Notes: generated by a model from the letters alone, not told the origin. A DNA stretch of 64,000 bases from Aegilops tauschii subsp. strangulata (GCF_002575655.3 NC_053041.3:117644318-117708317), one strand, 5' to 3'. Counted from the first letter of the stretch, positions 42,590 to 55,325 are shown. Made by a program: numbers and translations.

Positions 42590-44370
42590 GGTTGGGCGGC
42601 TGACACGCGGGCCCGAGGGGACACCGAGCAGACGCGCGCCGCGGCCGTCTCATGTCCGCGTGGACATAAATTTAGATCGGTGTTTTTGTCTGTTTCAACC
42701 CAAACCAACACATGGGACCAAATGCATCGGCGCGTTGAAATTGCCTTCGGTACACGCTAGTGGGCCCAAAAGCCAAACCCAACGGTGCATACACGTACCG
42801 GCAGAGCCCATCTAACTGCCAACCACCCTCGATTCACCAGGAGGCTCACAGCCAGGAGCTTAGTAATTTTACTGATCGTAGTCTGTCCTTCCGAGACGAT
42901 TTGCAATACTCCGTACAAACTCTTGACGGTGCAAGACCTCAGATAGGAATGACCAACTAACCTTGTTTTCTCAAAGTCTAGTTTAAGGATAATCGCAAGC
43001 ATTATCATCCTTTTGAGCTTATGCGCGATTTCATTAAGACAAGGAACCTCTTCGAAAATAATCCGACCCTTAATAAAGGTCGTTCGAGATGTGTCGACAG
43101 TTTTAGCAGTAATAGAGACAAGCCTAAGCGCTTAGTATTTCACTACTAGCTTAAAAAGAACGTTGATGAGAGCTATTGGTCGGAATTCAGAATTTTATCA
43201 ACCCCAATGATCTTAGAAATAAGCGCGAGGATAGCAAAATTTAGATGCTTAATATCGACGCACCCTAACGCGAAGCCATTATGATGCTAGCCAGCAGCGG
43301 CTTAAGAGCATCTGCTTCATCGACCTCAAACCACCGCAACCGTTTAGACCATGCAGTCCTGACATGTTTGGTCACCCAACACTATCCTGTATCGGTCCGC
43401 TCGCCGGTCCGGACGTTTTTTTTTCGCAAACCAGAGACAAAATGGCGGGGGTTTTAAGGGAGTTCGGACCACCGCCACATAGGATTCGGAGACCCCTGGC
43501 CCACTCAAATCCCCCTCACTGTCCCATTCTCTTCCACTCCACCCCATGTCCCCCTTGCTTTGCATCAGCATCCTCCTCCTCTGACGTCGACATTCTACCT
43601 CTCTGGCCGCCACAGCACCGAAGCGCCCGCTCGCCTTTCACGATGGCGTCGTCCACCCAGGACCAGTCCGCGGCCAGGTACTCCTCTCCGCCCCTTGTCG
43701 ACGACGTCCATGGCCGACACCATGCCCGACAGGTGTTCGTTCAAATGCCTTTGAGCTTATTTTCAAACGTCATGTTGTTTTTCTAGAGTACGAAGGATGG
43801 CGGGGTACTCAACCATGAAGGATGAGTTGCTGTACGATGCATGATTGGCCGTATCCGTGGATTTTACATGCAGGAACAGAAGGGGGCTCTTCATTCATTT
43901 CCTCCTTGCAAAATAAGTTTATTGTTGACGGTGAACAGAACAGAAGGGGGCTCTTCATTCATTTCCTCCGTCCGTGGCCGTTGCCGTCTCTGGCGGCGAT
44001 GAGGACGGGAGACGCCGCCGGTAGCGGGGGTGCAGGCCAGGAACCCGAGCGGCCTGCGCGCTTGCGTCGGCGCGGCCCGGAGACGACGGAGGCGAGTGTG
44101 CGATTTGTCCGCTGGACGCGGACATCCCTAGGTAACTGATTAACTCTCTTCAGACTTCAGCGTTCCTTCCATCTCCATCGCCGTCAGATTTTACTGGCTA
44201 TCAGTGCATTACCAACGGAACTTCTAATCGACTTGTGTGCTATGCCAGTCGCCAAAAAAGTTATGCCTTGTGCATAGGATGTTGGCATTTGGTTCTGTCT
44301 TTGCCAAGAGGTGCACTATTCTCCAGAGAAACTCCACAGTGCAGCACACAACAGTGAGGCCGTCAGGTTC
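42590..44370. other. Intergenic region downstream of sucrose synthase
   Basis: No clear gene. It contains element-like sequence at 42,600-42,760 (inverse of 19,115-19,300), a Harbinger-type end at 43,306 (GAGCATCTGCTTCATC after TAA), a CCG-rich block (43,480-43,760), a 32-bp direct repeat (near 43,872 and 43,936) and a short GC-rich frame at about 43,997-44,139. Confidence 0.5.
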
Positions 44371-44456
44371 ATTCATGACAAAAGGGGCGACCATTCAATT
44401 TCCAAGACGAAACATTGCATTGAACTCTGATGAAAGATGAACAATATGGGCAGGCG

Positions 44457-44462
44457 TTTATT
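44457..44462 (-). terminator. Poly(A) signal of sucrose synthase
   Basis: AATAAA on the minus strand, about 195 bp downstream of the stop codon, giving a 3' UTR of about 200-230 bp. Confidence 0.5.
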
Positions 44463-44655
44463 CAGAGGCAACAACAAATGCCGCTGGCAAGAACCAGCAA
44501 GCACTGCCCAGGACCTCACAAATGTGCCGGAGACATCAAATTGCACACACTCCACGACCAGACCAAATGAAAACTACGGTAGACAGACAAATCATAACGC
44601 AGCCGACACTTCACCCTCCCGCTGAATGCGCCTCTTCATGCCCCATTGCACCGCG

Positions 44656-47600
44656 CTAGTTGTCGGAGCTCTCGCCGTCAACTGCCAATGGAACTGCAGC
44701 AGCCTGGATTCAAGAGGGAAAACGCATAAATCATAAGTGACAAGTGTCATGAAGTGGACACTGGTATACATTGCCCTCGGACAGTCAGATGACACTTACC
44801 AGGCTGCGGTACTTCAGGGCGTAGAACATCTCAAGGTAACGGCGAGTCTCACGCCTCTCCAAGTTGCTCACATACTTCCAGAACCCATACACGCCGGTCA
44901 GGGTCATCAGCCTCTCGGAGTACAGCTTCCAGGTGTACCTGATCATTCAGAAATTATAGGATCAATATTTGTTCAGGGACAGAACTTAGAACTATCTGGC
45001 AGGACAAAAATATTAGAGTCCATACTTCTCATAAATTCTCTTCAGGCCTCCTTCAGACATTTTGTCCCAGTAGCTTGGATCCTCGCTGCACTTCTCAAAG
45101 AAGTTGACCAAGATATCTGCGGCCTTGTCGCTGTGGTAAGGATCAATGTGCAGACCAGACACCCCGTTCACAATGATTTCAGCAGGGCCACCGTGGCATG
45201 TCGCAATCGTCGGCAAACCACATGTCATGGCCTCAATGACAGTCAGGCCAAACGCTTCATAGAATGCAGGCTAGAAACAATTGAAACAAGAGTTTAGTCC
45301 AGTGCAAACTCAAGGCTGTTTATTTTTTTCAAATGTTGATCACAGAAGAATATTAAGTGACATGGTGTATACCTGCACAAATGCACCCTTGGTGTCACAG
45401 ATGTAGCGGTACAGCTCTCCATTGCGAACACGGTTCATCTGAGCGGAGATCCAACGGATATGGCCCTTCAGCTTGTACTCCTCAATGAGACTGTACATCC
45501 TCTTGAACTCGGCCTGCTCCTCCCTATCCTTGGACTCCTTGCCATGGTCACCAGCAACAATCACAAGGTTTGCCAAATCCTTCAGATGTGCATTCTTGCC
45601 GTACATCTCAACCAAGCCAGTCATGTTCTTCACACGGTCAAGACGAGCCATTGAAAAGATGATTGGCTTGTTCCTGTCCTTCAACACAAACCTGTAGAAA
45701 ACAAATTTAAAATGGTTATGCTTGAATCAAAGGGCATGCATACCATACAGCAGAAAGTAAGCAAGTGTTTGGAACATTGAAGTCACTACTGTAAACCAGG
45801 TGAAACGCGCTAGTTATTACATCACATAGAGGTGAGTACTCACTTGTGTTCATCGTTCTCAACATCGCTGTACAGGAGCTCCTCAATTTCAGAGTGGAAG
45901 GCGGTGAGCCTCTTGTCAGTCTCAGTGTACGGGAAGTAGACAGTCATGTCTGCTCCAGGGGAGACGATGTTGAACTTAGGATCAAACACGTCAATCCCAT
46001 GGACAACCCGGTACAGATCAGGAAGGGTGAAAGCAATGTGAGACTCATATTGGCCCACGCTATCCTTGCTGCAAAAACAAAAGAGGGAAGCATCAGATAA
46101 ACGTTCTGGTACCGTCACAGCCAACAATGTTTCTACTGAAAATATAGAGATTTACCTTCCAGCAATTTCCTGGAATGTGCTGGTAATGATGAAATCAGTG
46201 TGGTTCATGGCAATCAGGTCAGCTGTGAACTGGCATGAAAAGTGATACTGGCTGTCGAATTTGTCCAAGTAGATGTCTGAGTTGGGGTACTTGGTTTTCT
46301 CCAAGGCATGGGCAATGGTGCACTGTATTCATGTACAAGAGAAATCATAAGTAATTTAGCTAATCAAAAATACAAGACTGATGTATACAGTACAACAAAA
46401 CCGACCGACCTGGGTAACTCCCAATTTATGGGCAAGTAGAGTGGCCACAAGGTTACCATCACTGTAGTTGCCAATGATCAAATCAGGCTTGGTCTGCATT
46501 TCTCTCATGAGTTCGTTTGCAACATCCTGTGACAAAACATGCATGATCTCAGAATACAGATACTATGTTCAGCTCTGTAGGACGCTCTGTCGAACAAAAC
46601 ATTTACCTCGGTGTATGTCTCCAGGTACGGCCAGACATCAAAACGCGAGATCCACTTACGGAGGATCCCATTCTCAGTTCTAAATGGAACACGGAGAATG
46701 TCAGTGTGCTCGGTTCCAATAACCTTCTCAAGGCGCTGGCCACATGTAGTTCCAACAGCATCAGGCAACAACCTGGTGACCTGCATAAATTAAAATTGGG
46801 TGGGCACATTTACCAACAGCACACTGACAATGTCATAGAAATTGCAACATCCAACATTGTTATGACAAACATACAATGAGGATCTTAGGAGTTATGTCAA
46901 GGCCTTGTTGCTTAATCCTCAGAAGCATCTCATTCTCCAAAGCCCGGACTTGATCTAAGATGTACACAACCTGTAAAACAGTACCATGGCAGATTCAGAA
47001 CCAGAAAGCTTAGAAGTAGTAGCTGACAGAAATTTGATTTTAAGCAGCTTTACCTGGCCACCGGTATCAGGGTATCCCAACACATTGGATTGAGCAAAGT
47101 ATCCATGTGGAGACAGGATGACAACATTGAACATCATCGGAATGGTGCCAAGGAACTTCTCCAAGCTGGCCGGATCAGGGGCCTCAAGAAGGTCAAGAAG
47201 CAAATGGATGGTGTCATGTACACGCTTTGCGGTGTCACCCCAACCCTTCTCCAAGCCAAGCTCTTGGAACCTGCAATTCAAACCGTAAGCAGCTATTCCA
47301 TTTGCAGTACTTTCACCTTGGCTACATGGTAAGGGCAAGTTGCATAAAAATAACCTGTGGTTGAATTCAGAGCTGGGAGTGTCTTCAGGAATGCTAACTA
47401 GATACTCTTCTGCCTTCCTAAGGGCTGACTGGAGGCCACGAAGGCTCTGAATTCTGTCGTTCAACATCATTGTCTGTAATTGAAAATGACATTTCATTAT
47501 CGAGAGGGCATGGATCAAATCATTAAGCGGTTCTTTCTAGCATGTCATGTTCATAAGTGATTTATGAATTCAAGAAGATTGGTTCCACGTATTGGAAGCT

Positions 47601-48659
47601 TACCGTGCCCTTGTAGTTATGGGCTTTCAGGAAGTTGAGCAGTGGGTAGAGGCTCTCCTTGTCCTGGAACAACTTGGAAGACAGGTGACGGTTAAGGAAC
47701 TGCACCCCGTTTCCGATGGACTTGGACATGGAAGGGCGCGGGAAGGAGGCGTTGAAAGGCTCAAAATCAAGCTCAAGCACAAACTTGCTGCTGGCACTGT
47801 TGTCAAGAAAAAGACACAAGGTTATTCACTACAAGTAGAATGTAAAATTCACCTACAACTGGTTAAGATTTCATCCTGGGACTTACTGCTCATCAACAAG
47901 CTGTTCCTTGAATGCCAAGTACTCAGAAACAGTCAGCTCTTCAACAGCGAGTTCACTAACATTCACCCGAATGTAGTCCCAGACACCAGGCCTGGGCCTG
48001 ATGGCAAGTGCAACCCATGGGGGTAGCACAATTGCTTCCTACATTTATATCAAGGAAGGATATTAGAATAAAATTCAACTGGCAGGCAATTGAGCAGTTA
48101 AGTCGCAGGTGTTACCTGTGCAGCACGGAGGATGTCTTCAAAGGGTGCATACTTCTCCTTGTCGGATTCGAACAGTTCGTCAAACTCAGCGAGCAGCTGG
48201 TGGCGCTGGAGCATGCCTTTGCCCTGGTGAACATACCTGCGAAGAGTGGTATTTTCAGAAAAAAGAAAGAGTGCTTCACCTCATATTTTTCGTACAGCTG
48301 AACTATGCAAGCAGCACTACCCTGTCTACCAGATTATACTGAAGTCTTGTCTAGCTTAGAACAAACAACATTTCAACATGATCCAAATTCCTCTAGTCCT
48401 GACTATGACGTACCAAAGATATGCATGCATCACCTTCTAATGCTGATTTTGATGTACTAAAAACTAAATAAAGATGAGAATGAAACTTGCACCATGTCAA
48501 CACGATTTGGATCCATAACAGAGGTTAGTTTCACATACAGGTAGACATGTTTTGAGATCCTCACCTGGAAAAGAGTGCAATGAGCTCATTGGGGTGGGAG
48601 GAGAAGGTGGCACCAAGGCGCTCCCTGAGGCTGTGGAGGCGAGTCAGCTTGGCAGCCAT
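44656..48659 (-). CDS. SUS1: Sucrose synthase, SUS1 type, 808 aa, 15 coding exons
   Basis: Catalyses sucrose + UDP to UDP-glucose + fructose in the cytosol; it feeds starch and cell-wall synthesis in sink tissue. Coding exons: 48,565-48,659; 48,116-48,236; 47,887-48,038; 47,604-47,796; 47,355-47,473; 47,054-47,270; 46,875-46,970; 46,607-46,780; 46,410-46,526; 46,156-46,322; 45,844-46,068; 45,373-45,691; 45,026-45,270; 44,800-44,938; 44,656-44,703. All borders are GT/AG and phases agree (2,427 nt with stop). The N-terminus [16 protein letters not shown] has the regulatory phosphorylation Ser at residue 10. The GT-B core shows [45 protein letters not shown] and the E-x7-E motif [11 protein letters not shown]. 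The protein matches the maize SUS1 class almost throughout; the C-terminal tail ([15 protein letters not shown]) is longer than in maize. No stop or frameshift was found, so it should be functional. Confidence 0.97.
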
Positions 48660-48790
48660 GGCTCAGGACACAAAACTGCAAAGCAAGGTAAAGATTTAGC
48701 AGTCAGCCTTGGAGAATCAGGACATTTACTTGCCCAAGAACCACAAGTCAACAGCCACTAGGATATCAACACTTCATATTACTGCAGGAC

Positions 48791-48825
<35 letters not shown>

Positions 48826-49560
48826 GGAAATCAAGACTACTCAGAGATTTTACCAAGACTAGTAAAATCTTACAGATCGAAGAAATCAAAGTAACGGAAA
48901 GGTAAAGCGAGCATTAATCTTGCGCCAAACTTAACCAAGTACTCCTGATTCCACACCAAACCAGTCGTTCTCTGAAGATGTTTCTAAAGAAAAAAAAAGG
49001 GGGCAAACTTGAGCAAGCGTGTTTGCTGATTATTTTTAGATCATTGATGCGACTAAGGCCGCAAAATGGCAGACAAAACCCGAGACACATTCCTCAGGCA
49101 AGATCCCAAGCTAACCAAAAACTTACGCTTGACCAAAAATCTCCTTGAGAGAGCTCTCACTAAACTTTTCCAACTGGCTCGGAGTAAAAATTTGGGGAAA
49201 AGAAGAGGAAGAGTCCGCTCATAAACCGTGCGAGGAATCTAGGAGGGATTCGGAGCAGAGAAGCCGAAAAACGCGTCAGCAAGAACCCGGGCGGGATTGA
49301 GGTGACGCCCCACCAGAAACGAACCGCAAGAAGTGCAAGAAACCCCCGGGGAAAAAGCAGCGGAGCAAGAAACTGGTAGCGATCAAAGCGAGTGACTACC
49401 AGATTTCCGGCGAGATTAGCTACGAATCCAAGCAAAAGCACACCTGAGCTCACGGAACGAAGGAAAGAAGTGGCTGACACCAGAGGCGCGGACAGACATA
49501 CCAATGGGGGAGCAGTGCAGGCAGCGGAGGGGAGAGGCCAAACGGAGGAGGGTTTGTGCA
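48565..49560 (-). other. Sucrose synthase 5' UTR and leader intron
   Basis: The leader exon (about 49,502 to 49,550) ends CCCCATTG before GTATGT; the intron (48,676-49,501, 826 bp) ends TTTGCAG, leaving 16 nt of UTR before the ATG. A first-position leader intron is known for plant sucrose synthases and often enhances expression. A run of about 33 A (48,791-48,823) lies within it. Confidence 0.8.
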
Positions 49561-49576
49561 AGATCCAGGAGGACAA

Positions 49577-49583
49577 ATAAATA
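49577..49583 (-). promoter_or_regulatory. Probable TATA box of sucrose synthase
   Basis: TATTTAT on the minus strand, about 30 bp upstream of the probable transcript start near 49,550. Confidence 0.5.
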
Positions 49584-49589
49584 GGCAGT

Positions 49590-50176
49590 AGGGGACGGAG
49601 CTAAACCCAAACCCCGAGTGGTGGCTAGCTAGCTAGAGTATTGGTGTTGGTAGGGCCGCCTCAGCTCACAAGCTGACATGACATAATGGATAACACCGAA
49701 TTATTCCTCTGCTCCAATTGAAAAATACTGGCAGTACCTATCTAATGGTGTCACTAATTGCGCAGGGATCCAGTTAGCATATGCTGTGCCGTCTGATGGC
49801 TGCTTTTCCCTACAGCTGCAAGCTTTTTTCGTGAGAGCATAAACTGCTGCAGGTCGATCGATTTGGACAGGTACAGGTGCAGTGGACTCAGGGAGTGGAT
49901 GGGGGAGAGCCGAGCGGATGGGTTCTCTTTTTCAACCTATTGAAATATCAATATGGATTAGGTGGGGAGCAGGGAAAAAGATTGGGGATTTGACGGCGAC
50001 GGGCCTAATTTACCTCGCAGTCACCGGCACACGCAATGAGATTGTCTGTCGTAGAACAAAAGCAAAAAAAGCTAGGGGATTTCTTCACCCGGCATTAACG
50101 GGCGGGGCCCTACCACAACAACAACAAATCCACAATCTAGAAGCTTGGTCTACAATCCAGAGGCCAGGGGGGATCC

Positions 50177-50210
<34 letters not shown>

Positions 50211-50974
50211 ATAAAGGGCATGTGCCGAAACGGTGGGGAAACACCAAGGTGGTGGTGGTTTTTAACGGACCCCAACCAAGTGGCAATTTCTTTGGTGCTA
50301 TACTAGGAGATCATCTGCATAGTAGTAGCACAATGGACGGAGCATAACGAAAAGTTGGTAGGAATAATCTTTCTGTAGCAGAAAAAAAGCAGCGGTTCTT
50401 GTTCTTGCGAAAGGAAAAATGCACTTGAGATGCCCGTCCGGACAGCGACGGCGCCCGGACAGCCCTACGTTCGGAACAAGAAGAAACAGGCAGAGGGCAT
50501 CGCATCTCTTTCATTCGCTAGAGGGAAAAACAAACAAGATGCCAAGAAGAAAGCGGTTTTTGCTTCCGTAATAGAAAACCAAACCGAACATGTCCTACAA
50601 ACTCTAATGACTGTCATTGCATTGCACTGAACAGATAAAGCAGTGGAGATACCCAAGGCACATTACCTTTGCGAGAGAAGAAGAGCACCAACACGGACGA
50701 ACGTGAGAAAGATGAACGGCTTGTGTGGCAGATGACGGGGATGGGAATGTGATGAGGTGTGGATTGCAGGTGCAGGAGGCACGCGTTTTATAGTGCCCAG
50801 AAAGAAATTAATCCTGGCCTGCGCAGCAAGCCAAGCCATGGACGGACGACGGGCCGTGGTTTTGATTGCATTCCATGTTCTGCATTCCCATGGGCGCCGC
50901 CGACCCGGGGACGGAGACCAGACCCAAGGAAGGGTGGAAAGCGCGGCGACTCACATGGTAACTGATCCAAAACC
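49590..50974. other. Sucrose synthase upstream region
   Basis: No gene is seen. A (GA)n run at 50,179-50,209 is present on the plus strand (CT on the gene strand), a motif class bound by GAGA-type factors in plants. The rest is mixed promoter-like sequence. Confidence 0.5.
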
Positions 50975-51558
50975 GCGGGGGGTGGAGGCGGCTTCCGGTT
51001 TTCGCACGATCCCCGCCTCGTTTCTTGGTTTTTTATTACTACCCGTACCCCGAGAGTGGCCGTGACTTTTCGTTTCTTGCAGGGTCGACGAGCGCGATTG
51101 GGTGGCGGGGCTTTCTGAAACCGCCGGTGGGTTTTTTTCTTTTCTTTTCTTTGGGGGCAAGAAAGAAAAGAAAAGTCGCTTTCGTTCGTTCGCTCGTTCG
51201 CGGCTGTTTCTTTCCACGAGAGCTGCTGCACAGCCGCGGCCTGGCCTGCGGGTGGCGTGCCTGTGCCTGTTTCTGTTTGTGTGCATGAACTGGACTGCGC
51301 GCGGAAGCAGGGACGGGCAGCGATGCAGTTTGCGGGCCAGACCGTCTCGATTTCGTGCGTGCGGCAGGTGAGCGTTGCTTCTTTGAAATAACTCGTGAGG
51401 AGCTAATACGTACGTGCTTCTGGATCGTTCCACGCGATTTTGGTTTGTCATTCAAGTCCGGTCAGAGCTGCACAAAGTTGGTGCGGTGTGTGCCCCATCG
51501 TTTTGGTATACACGTACAAGTGCACGGCCGCACAATAATGGTACCACGCTCTTTGAAC
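50975..51558 (+). repeat. Direct duplication, copy 1
   Basis: Similar over about 550 bp to 54,774-55,325, same strand: GAGGCGGCTTCCGGTTT..., GGTGGCCGTGA, TTTCGTTTCTTGCAGGGTCG, TTTCTTTGGGGGCAAGAAA, to GGTACCACGCTCTTT. Several small indels separate the copies, so the duplication is old. Confidence 0.85.
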
Positions 51559-51605
51559 TCCGAGGATTGCACGTTTTGGACGAAAAACGGTCAAATGCTT
51601 TCTTA

Positions 51606-52144
51606 GAGCATCTGCAGCCGGCGTCTCAAACCCGCCTCGTACACCCGCGCAACCCGCATCGCTGTCGGGCTGCCTCCGGACTCGCTGGAACCGGAGGAGG
51701 AGCGGCTGTCGAGCTTTCAACATGGAGCAGGCGGAGGCGGACTTCGTCATCACCTAGTCCGGCGAGATGGCAGAGCAACAGGCCATCCTGGAGTCCATCC
51801 AGGATGAGGTCTATGTGAAGACCAACCGGGCGTTCCTTCGGCAGGAGCAGACGGAGTCCGACACACTCTTTGCCGAACTCGACGCGGAGATAGAGGCGGA
51901 TGAGGCCAGAGCGGAGCAGCCGGAGGAGGCAGAGATGCAGCTGCCGCCAATCCTGCCGGAGCCGGGCACGGAGATCGTCGACACCTCCGACGATGAGTAG
52001 CTAGGTGATCCATGTAGTACGTAGGTTATTTTGTTTGCATTGCCTTTGTAAGGATTTAAGAATCTAGTATGAGATGATGCAACAAGTGAGATTTGAGGCG
52101 TCGATTATTGCCCCATATTTGTCCTATGTGGCTGTAGATGCTCT
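51606..52144 (+). mobile_element. PIF/Harbinger-type element, 539 bp
   Basis: Ends GAGCATCTGCAGCC and GGCTGTAGATGCTC are inverted and flanked by TTA at 51,603-51,605 and 52,145-52,147. It carries a short ORF and no transposase. Confidence 0.88.
51767..52000 (+). pseudogene. Short coiled-coil ORF in the 539-bp element
   Basis: 77 codons from ATG 51,767 (MAEQQAILESIQDEVYVKTN) to the stop at 52,000, highly acidic and predicted to be helical (FLRQEQTESDTLFAELDAEI). An in-frame stop lies just upstream after MEQAEADFVIT (51,722), so this is the tail of a longer ancestral protein. Function is unknown. Confidence 0.55.
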
Positions 52145-52194
52145 TATGCATAGTAATACATCTCGTGTAACATAGGTTTTTTTCATAGAATCCT

Positions 52195-53435
52195 TCTAAC
52201 ATAGTTTCCTCATCTCGAGCTAAGGTTAGATGATGTAGACATCAACAGATCGTCCAAAGAAAAGATTAAAGAAATAGAAGAAAAGTCTGGTTTTCTTATC
52301 AGCGTATGTCATCTTCAAGCTCCGGGACAAAATGCTAGACCTTCTTGTCGATGAATGAAATATATGAAGCTTCGATAGGCGTTTGATTTGGCGGACATAA
52401 CTTTTCTCTATCACATATCGTCGAGTGAAGTATGAAACCTAAGAGCATATACAGCTGGATATCTCAAACCCGCCTCACACATCCGTGCGGACCGCTCGGT
52501 CACTGTTCGGTCATAATTTTTTGACCCAGACGATCTCCTTAAACGTCCAGGCAAACCGGCACCCCCATGTCTAGCCCAAATATGGGGTAGATATGGGGAC
52601 GCCCGGGCACGCCCGACCCCACCTTAAATTGAACCAAATCCACCAAATTCTTCCTCCTCCTCCCGCTGCCCTCCAATCATTCCTGCGCCCGGACCCTCGC
52701 CGTCCTCCATCCTTTCTCCCAATCCTCGCCTCCCATCCGTATCCACCGCCGGAGATGTTGTCCAGCTCGACCCACACCGCCGCGATGGAGAAGCAGTTTG
52801 TCTCGTCCGTCGGCGGTGCCAATTCGTCGGCTGCGACTTGCAAGACAGAGAACGTCGCCCGCAAGTTGCGGCGACGCCGACAACGAGAGAGGGAGGCGGC
52901 GGCGGCGGCGCAGGGGGGTTCGAACGTGGTGGAGCAGCTGTCTCCTCCGCCGCGCCCGGATCCCCGCACCCCTTCCCTCCAAGCACCATCGCAGATTACG
53001 TCGTCTGACCCCATTGGGACAGAGTATGATTCGACCGCCGGCTGGCCATTTCAGTGAGCTTTCCAACCACGCAGATGCCGGCGGTCGACTTGTGTGATTC
53101 GCCGCAGCTCGTTCATGCACGGATGAGCAGGGGCTCCGACAGTGCCCGGGCTGCCCTCGACATGTTCGACGGAATGATCGAACAAGAGTTTTTCTGCGTA
53201 AAATCCTTCTAGCATAGTTCCGTCATCTCGAGCTAAGGTTAGATGATGTATACATCAACAGATCGTCCAAAGAAAATATTAAAGAAATAGAAGAAAAGTC
53301 TGGTTTCCATATCAGCGTATGTCACCTTCTTGTCGATGAATGGGATGTATGAAGCTTCAATATGCGTTTGGTTTGGCGGACATAAATTTTCATCTATCAC
53401 ATATCGTCGAGTGAAGTATGAAACCTAAGAATGTT
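52195..53435. repeat. 235-bp direct repeats flanking a Harbinger fragment
   Basis: Copies at 52,195-52,440 and 53,203-53,430 (CTCGAGCTAAGGTTAGATGA ... CACATATCGTCGAGTGAAGT) differ by point changes and a 24-bp indel. Confidence 0.85.
52444..53195 (+). mobile_element. PIF/Harbinger-type fragment, left end only
   Basis: Starts GAGCATATACAGCTGGATAT after TAA at 52,441-52,443, like the other two elements; the right end is missing. It contains a frame ending in MPAVDLCDSPQLVHARMSRG and ALDMFDGMIEQ (53,073-53,190), typical of the ORF1 family. A long opposite-strand frame (52,571-53,120) is a composition effect. Confidence 0.65.
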
Positions 53436-54097
53436 AGGCTTATATTTCAGTGAATATAACAAATAAACCGTGTGCACAACTTATGGATAGGTGTATTGTT
53501 TTCCAGAGCACACTTGGCTAGAGATATCTTGGCATGCCAATGGAAAATTGTGCCACAAGTTTGAAAGTATATCGCTGGTTTTTCGATGCTGGAAACTTAC
53601 GTATACCTCCTAGAGTTTGAGAATGGAACACAACAAATTCAACGCAGGACCATCTAGATAAGCTCAGGAAGAAATTGACCCGCCTCTACGAACAATAGAC
53701 GTGGAAACGGGGCCACGAGTCATGCAACCACACAACAATTTGCAATTGCTTTCGTATTTGCGTCTCTCTGAATTTCATTTTGTGCCCCCTAGTTGACGCA
53801 CGGAGTTCTTTCATAACTTCTTGACTCTCGGATATTAAATTCAGTCATTAATTTTACTAGATTATATTTCAAATCCCACACTAAAAAGTATTCCTTTTTA
53901 TTTTATTTGTGGGAAACGTATGTGGCTGGGTCCGTGCGCTTTTTGGGATACATGAGTATATTTTATCCTTGCATTTTTTTCACTTTATGTTAATCTGATT
54001 AGAGAAGGAAAGAGAAGTTGAAGTTTTATTTACGAATAAGGCTCTGCATTTATATCAAAACACTACCAACAATACAAGGCATTCCAAAACAAAAGAA
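53436..54097. other. Spacer without a recognised gene
   Basis: AT-rich, no coding frame of note. The last 70 bp (AATAAGGCTCTGCATTTATATC) resemble the inverted tail of a LINE. Confidence 0.4.
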
Positions 54098-54107
54098 TTA
54101 CAGCCGC

Positions 54108-54763
54108 GGTCTTTGGCTCTGGAGGGAAACCTCAGATCCGCTGGGTCGGGCGATGGAGGCGTCTTCACGTCTTTCTCCTCTTTGAGGGCATTGTCTCGGA
54201 GCCGGCTACGGCTGGGAGACTGGTGGATTGCGGCAATTTCGCTACGTGGTTTGCTGAGGTGGGACGCTGGTTTGTATTTGACAACGATGATATCGTCGAG
54301 AGGAGCTCGGGTCGCGGCGTGGACTTCGGTAGTCGGTTCTTCCCGGCGTGGCCGAGGTGCTCTCCTGAGGGCACGGTCGGGCGAAGTCCTGCATATTTCT
54401 CTGATGAGGCTCGTCGTCAAAGTTGGAGCTGTCGGTTGCTTGCGCGGGTGGCCATCCGGTGGCATTGTGCCGTCGTGGCTTCTATGCAGCTGTTTGCGGG
54501 TTGGCTTCAAGTTTGAAGCTCTATGGCGAAGTCGGAGTCGCTCGTTCGAGGCAACCGGTTATACGATGATGCTTGCGACTCCTTGACGAATGCCTTTCTC
54601 CTTTGCAGCTTTGTGTCCCACATCGGTGGCCAGGTTGGCCGGTGGTGTCCATGTCATGTGGTTTGAGTTATATCGGTTTTAGTCCGGTTTTCCGCCGATT
54701 AACCGGACAATTCTCTTCTTAACCGATGAAAATGATAAATCTTTTGCCTTGTTTAAAAAAAAT
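54108..54763 (+). mobile_element. LINE-like retroposon, 656 bp with poly(A) tail
   Basis: Flanked by a 10-bp direct repeat TTACAGCCGC (54,098-54,107 and 54,764-54,773) and ending in an A run (54,755-54,762) after GATAAATCTTTTGCCTTGTTT, the typical 3' end of plant LINEs. It is a 5'-truncated copy; the frames inside (for example 54,113-54,586) are not convincing as protein genes. Confidence 0.8.
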
Positions 54764-54773
54764 TTACAGCCGC

Positions 54774-55325
54774 AGAGGGAAGGGGAGGCGGCTTCCGGTT
54801 TCCGCTCGCAAGACCTGCGTCGTTTCTTGTTTTTCTTTTATTACCTCGACTCGATCGAGGGTGGCCGTGATTTTTCGTTTCTTGCAGGGTCGACGCGCGC
54901 GATTGGCTGGCGGGGCCTTTCTTTTCTTTGGGGGCAAGAAAAAAGAAAGAAAAAGTCGCTTCCTTTCTTTCTCTCGCGGACTCCTGTTTATGTGCACGAG
55001 AGCTGCTGCGCAGCTGCAAGCGTGCCGGTTTGTGTGCATGGACTTTCTGCGCGCGGAAGCAGGCACGGGCACAAGCCGACGGCCGGTCAGGGCTGCAGTT
55101 CGCGGACCAGGCCGGGTTTCGTGCATGCGGCAGGTGAACGTTGCTTCTTTCTTTCAAATAACACACTCATGGGTAAGCTGCCACTACTTCTGAATCGTTC
55201 CACACTATTTTCGTTTCTCATTCAAGTCTGGTCAGAGGTGTACAGAGTTGCTGGTCTAGTGCATGCCCCGTCGTTTTGGTATACAACTGTACAAGTGTGC
55301 GGCCGCACAACGGTACCACGCTCTT
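54774..55325 (+). repeat. Direct duplication, copy 2
   Basis: Partner of 50,975-51,558, 3.8 kb away in the same orientation. The retroposon inserted exactly at its left edge. Confidence 0.85.

Noticed and set aside
52571..53120. Three overlapping minus-strand frames over 120 codons
   Set aside because: GC-rich shadow frames opposite an ORF1-type remnant; no domain.
54113..54586. 157-codon plus frame in the retroposon
   Set aside because: No start context or domain; matches a noncoding LINE 3' region with poly(A) tail and target duplication.
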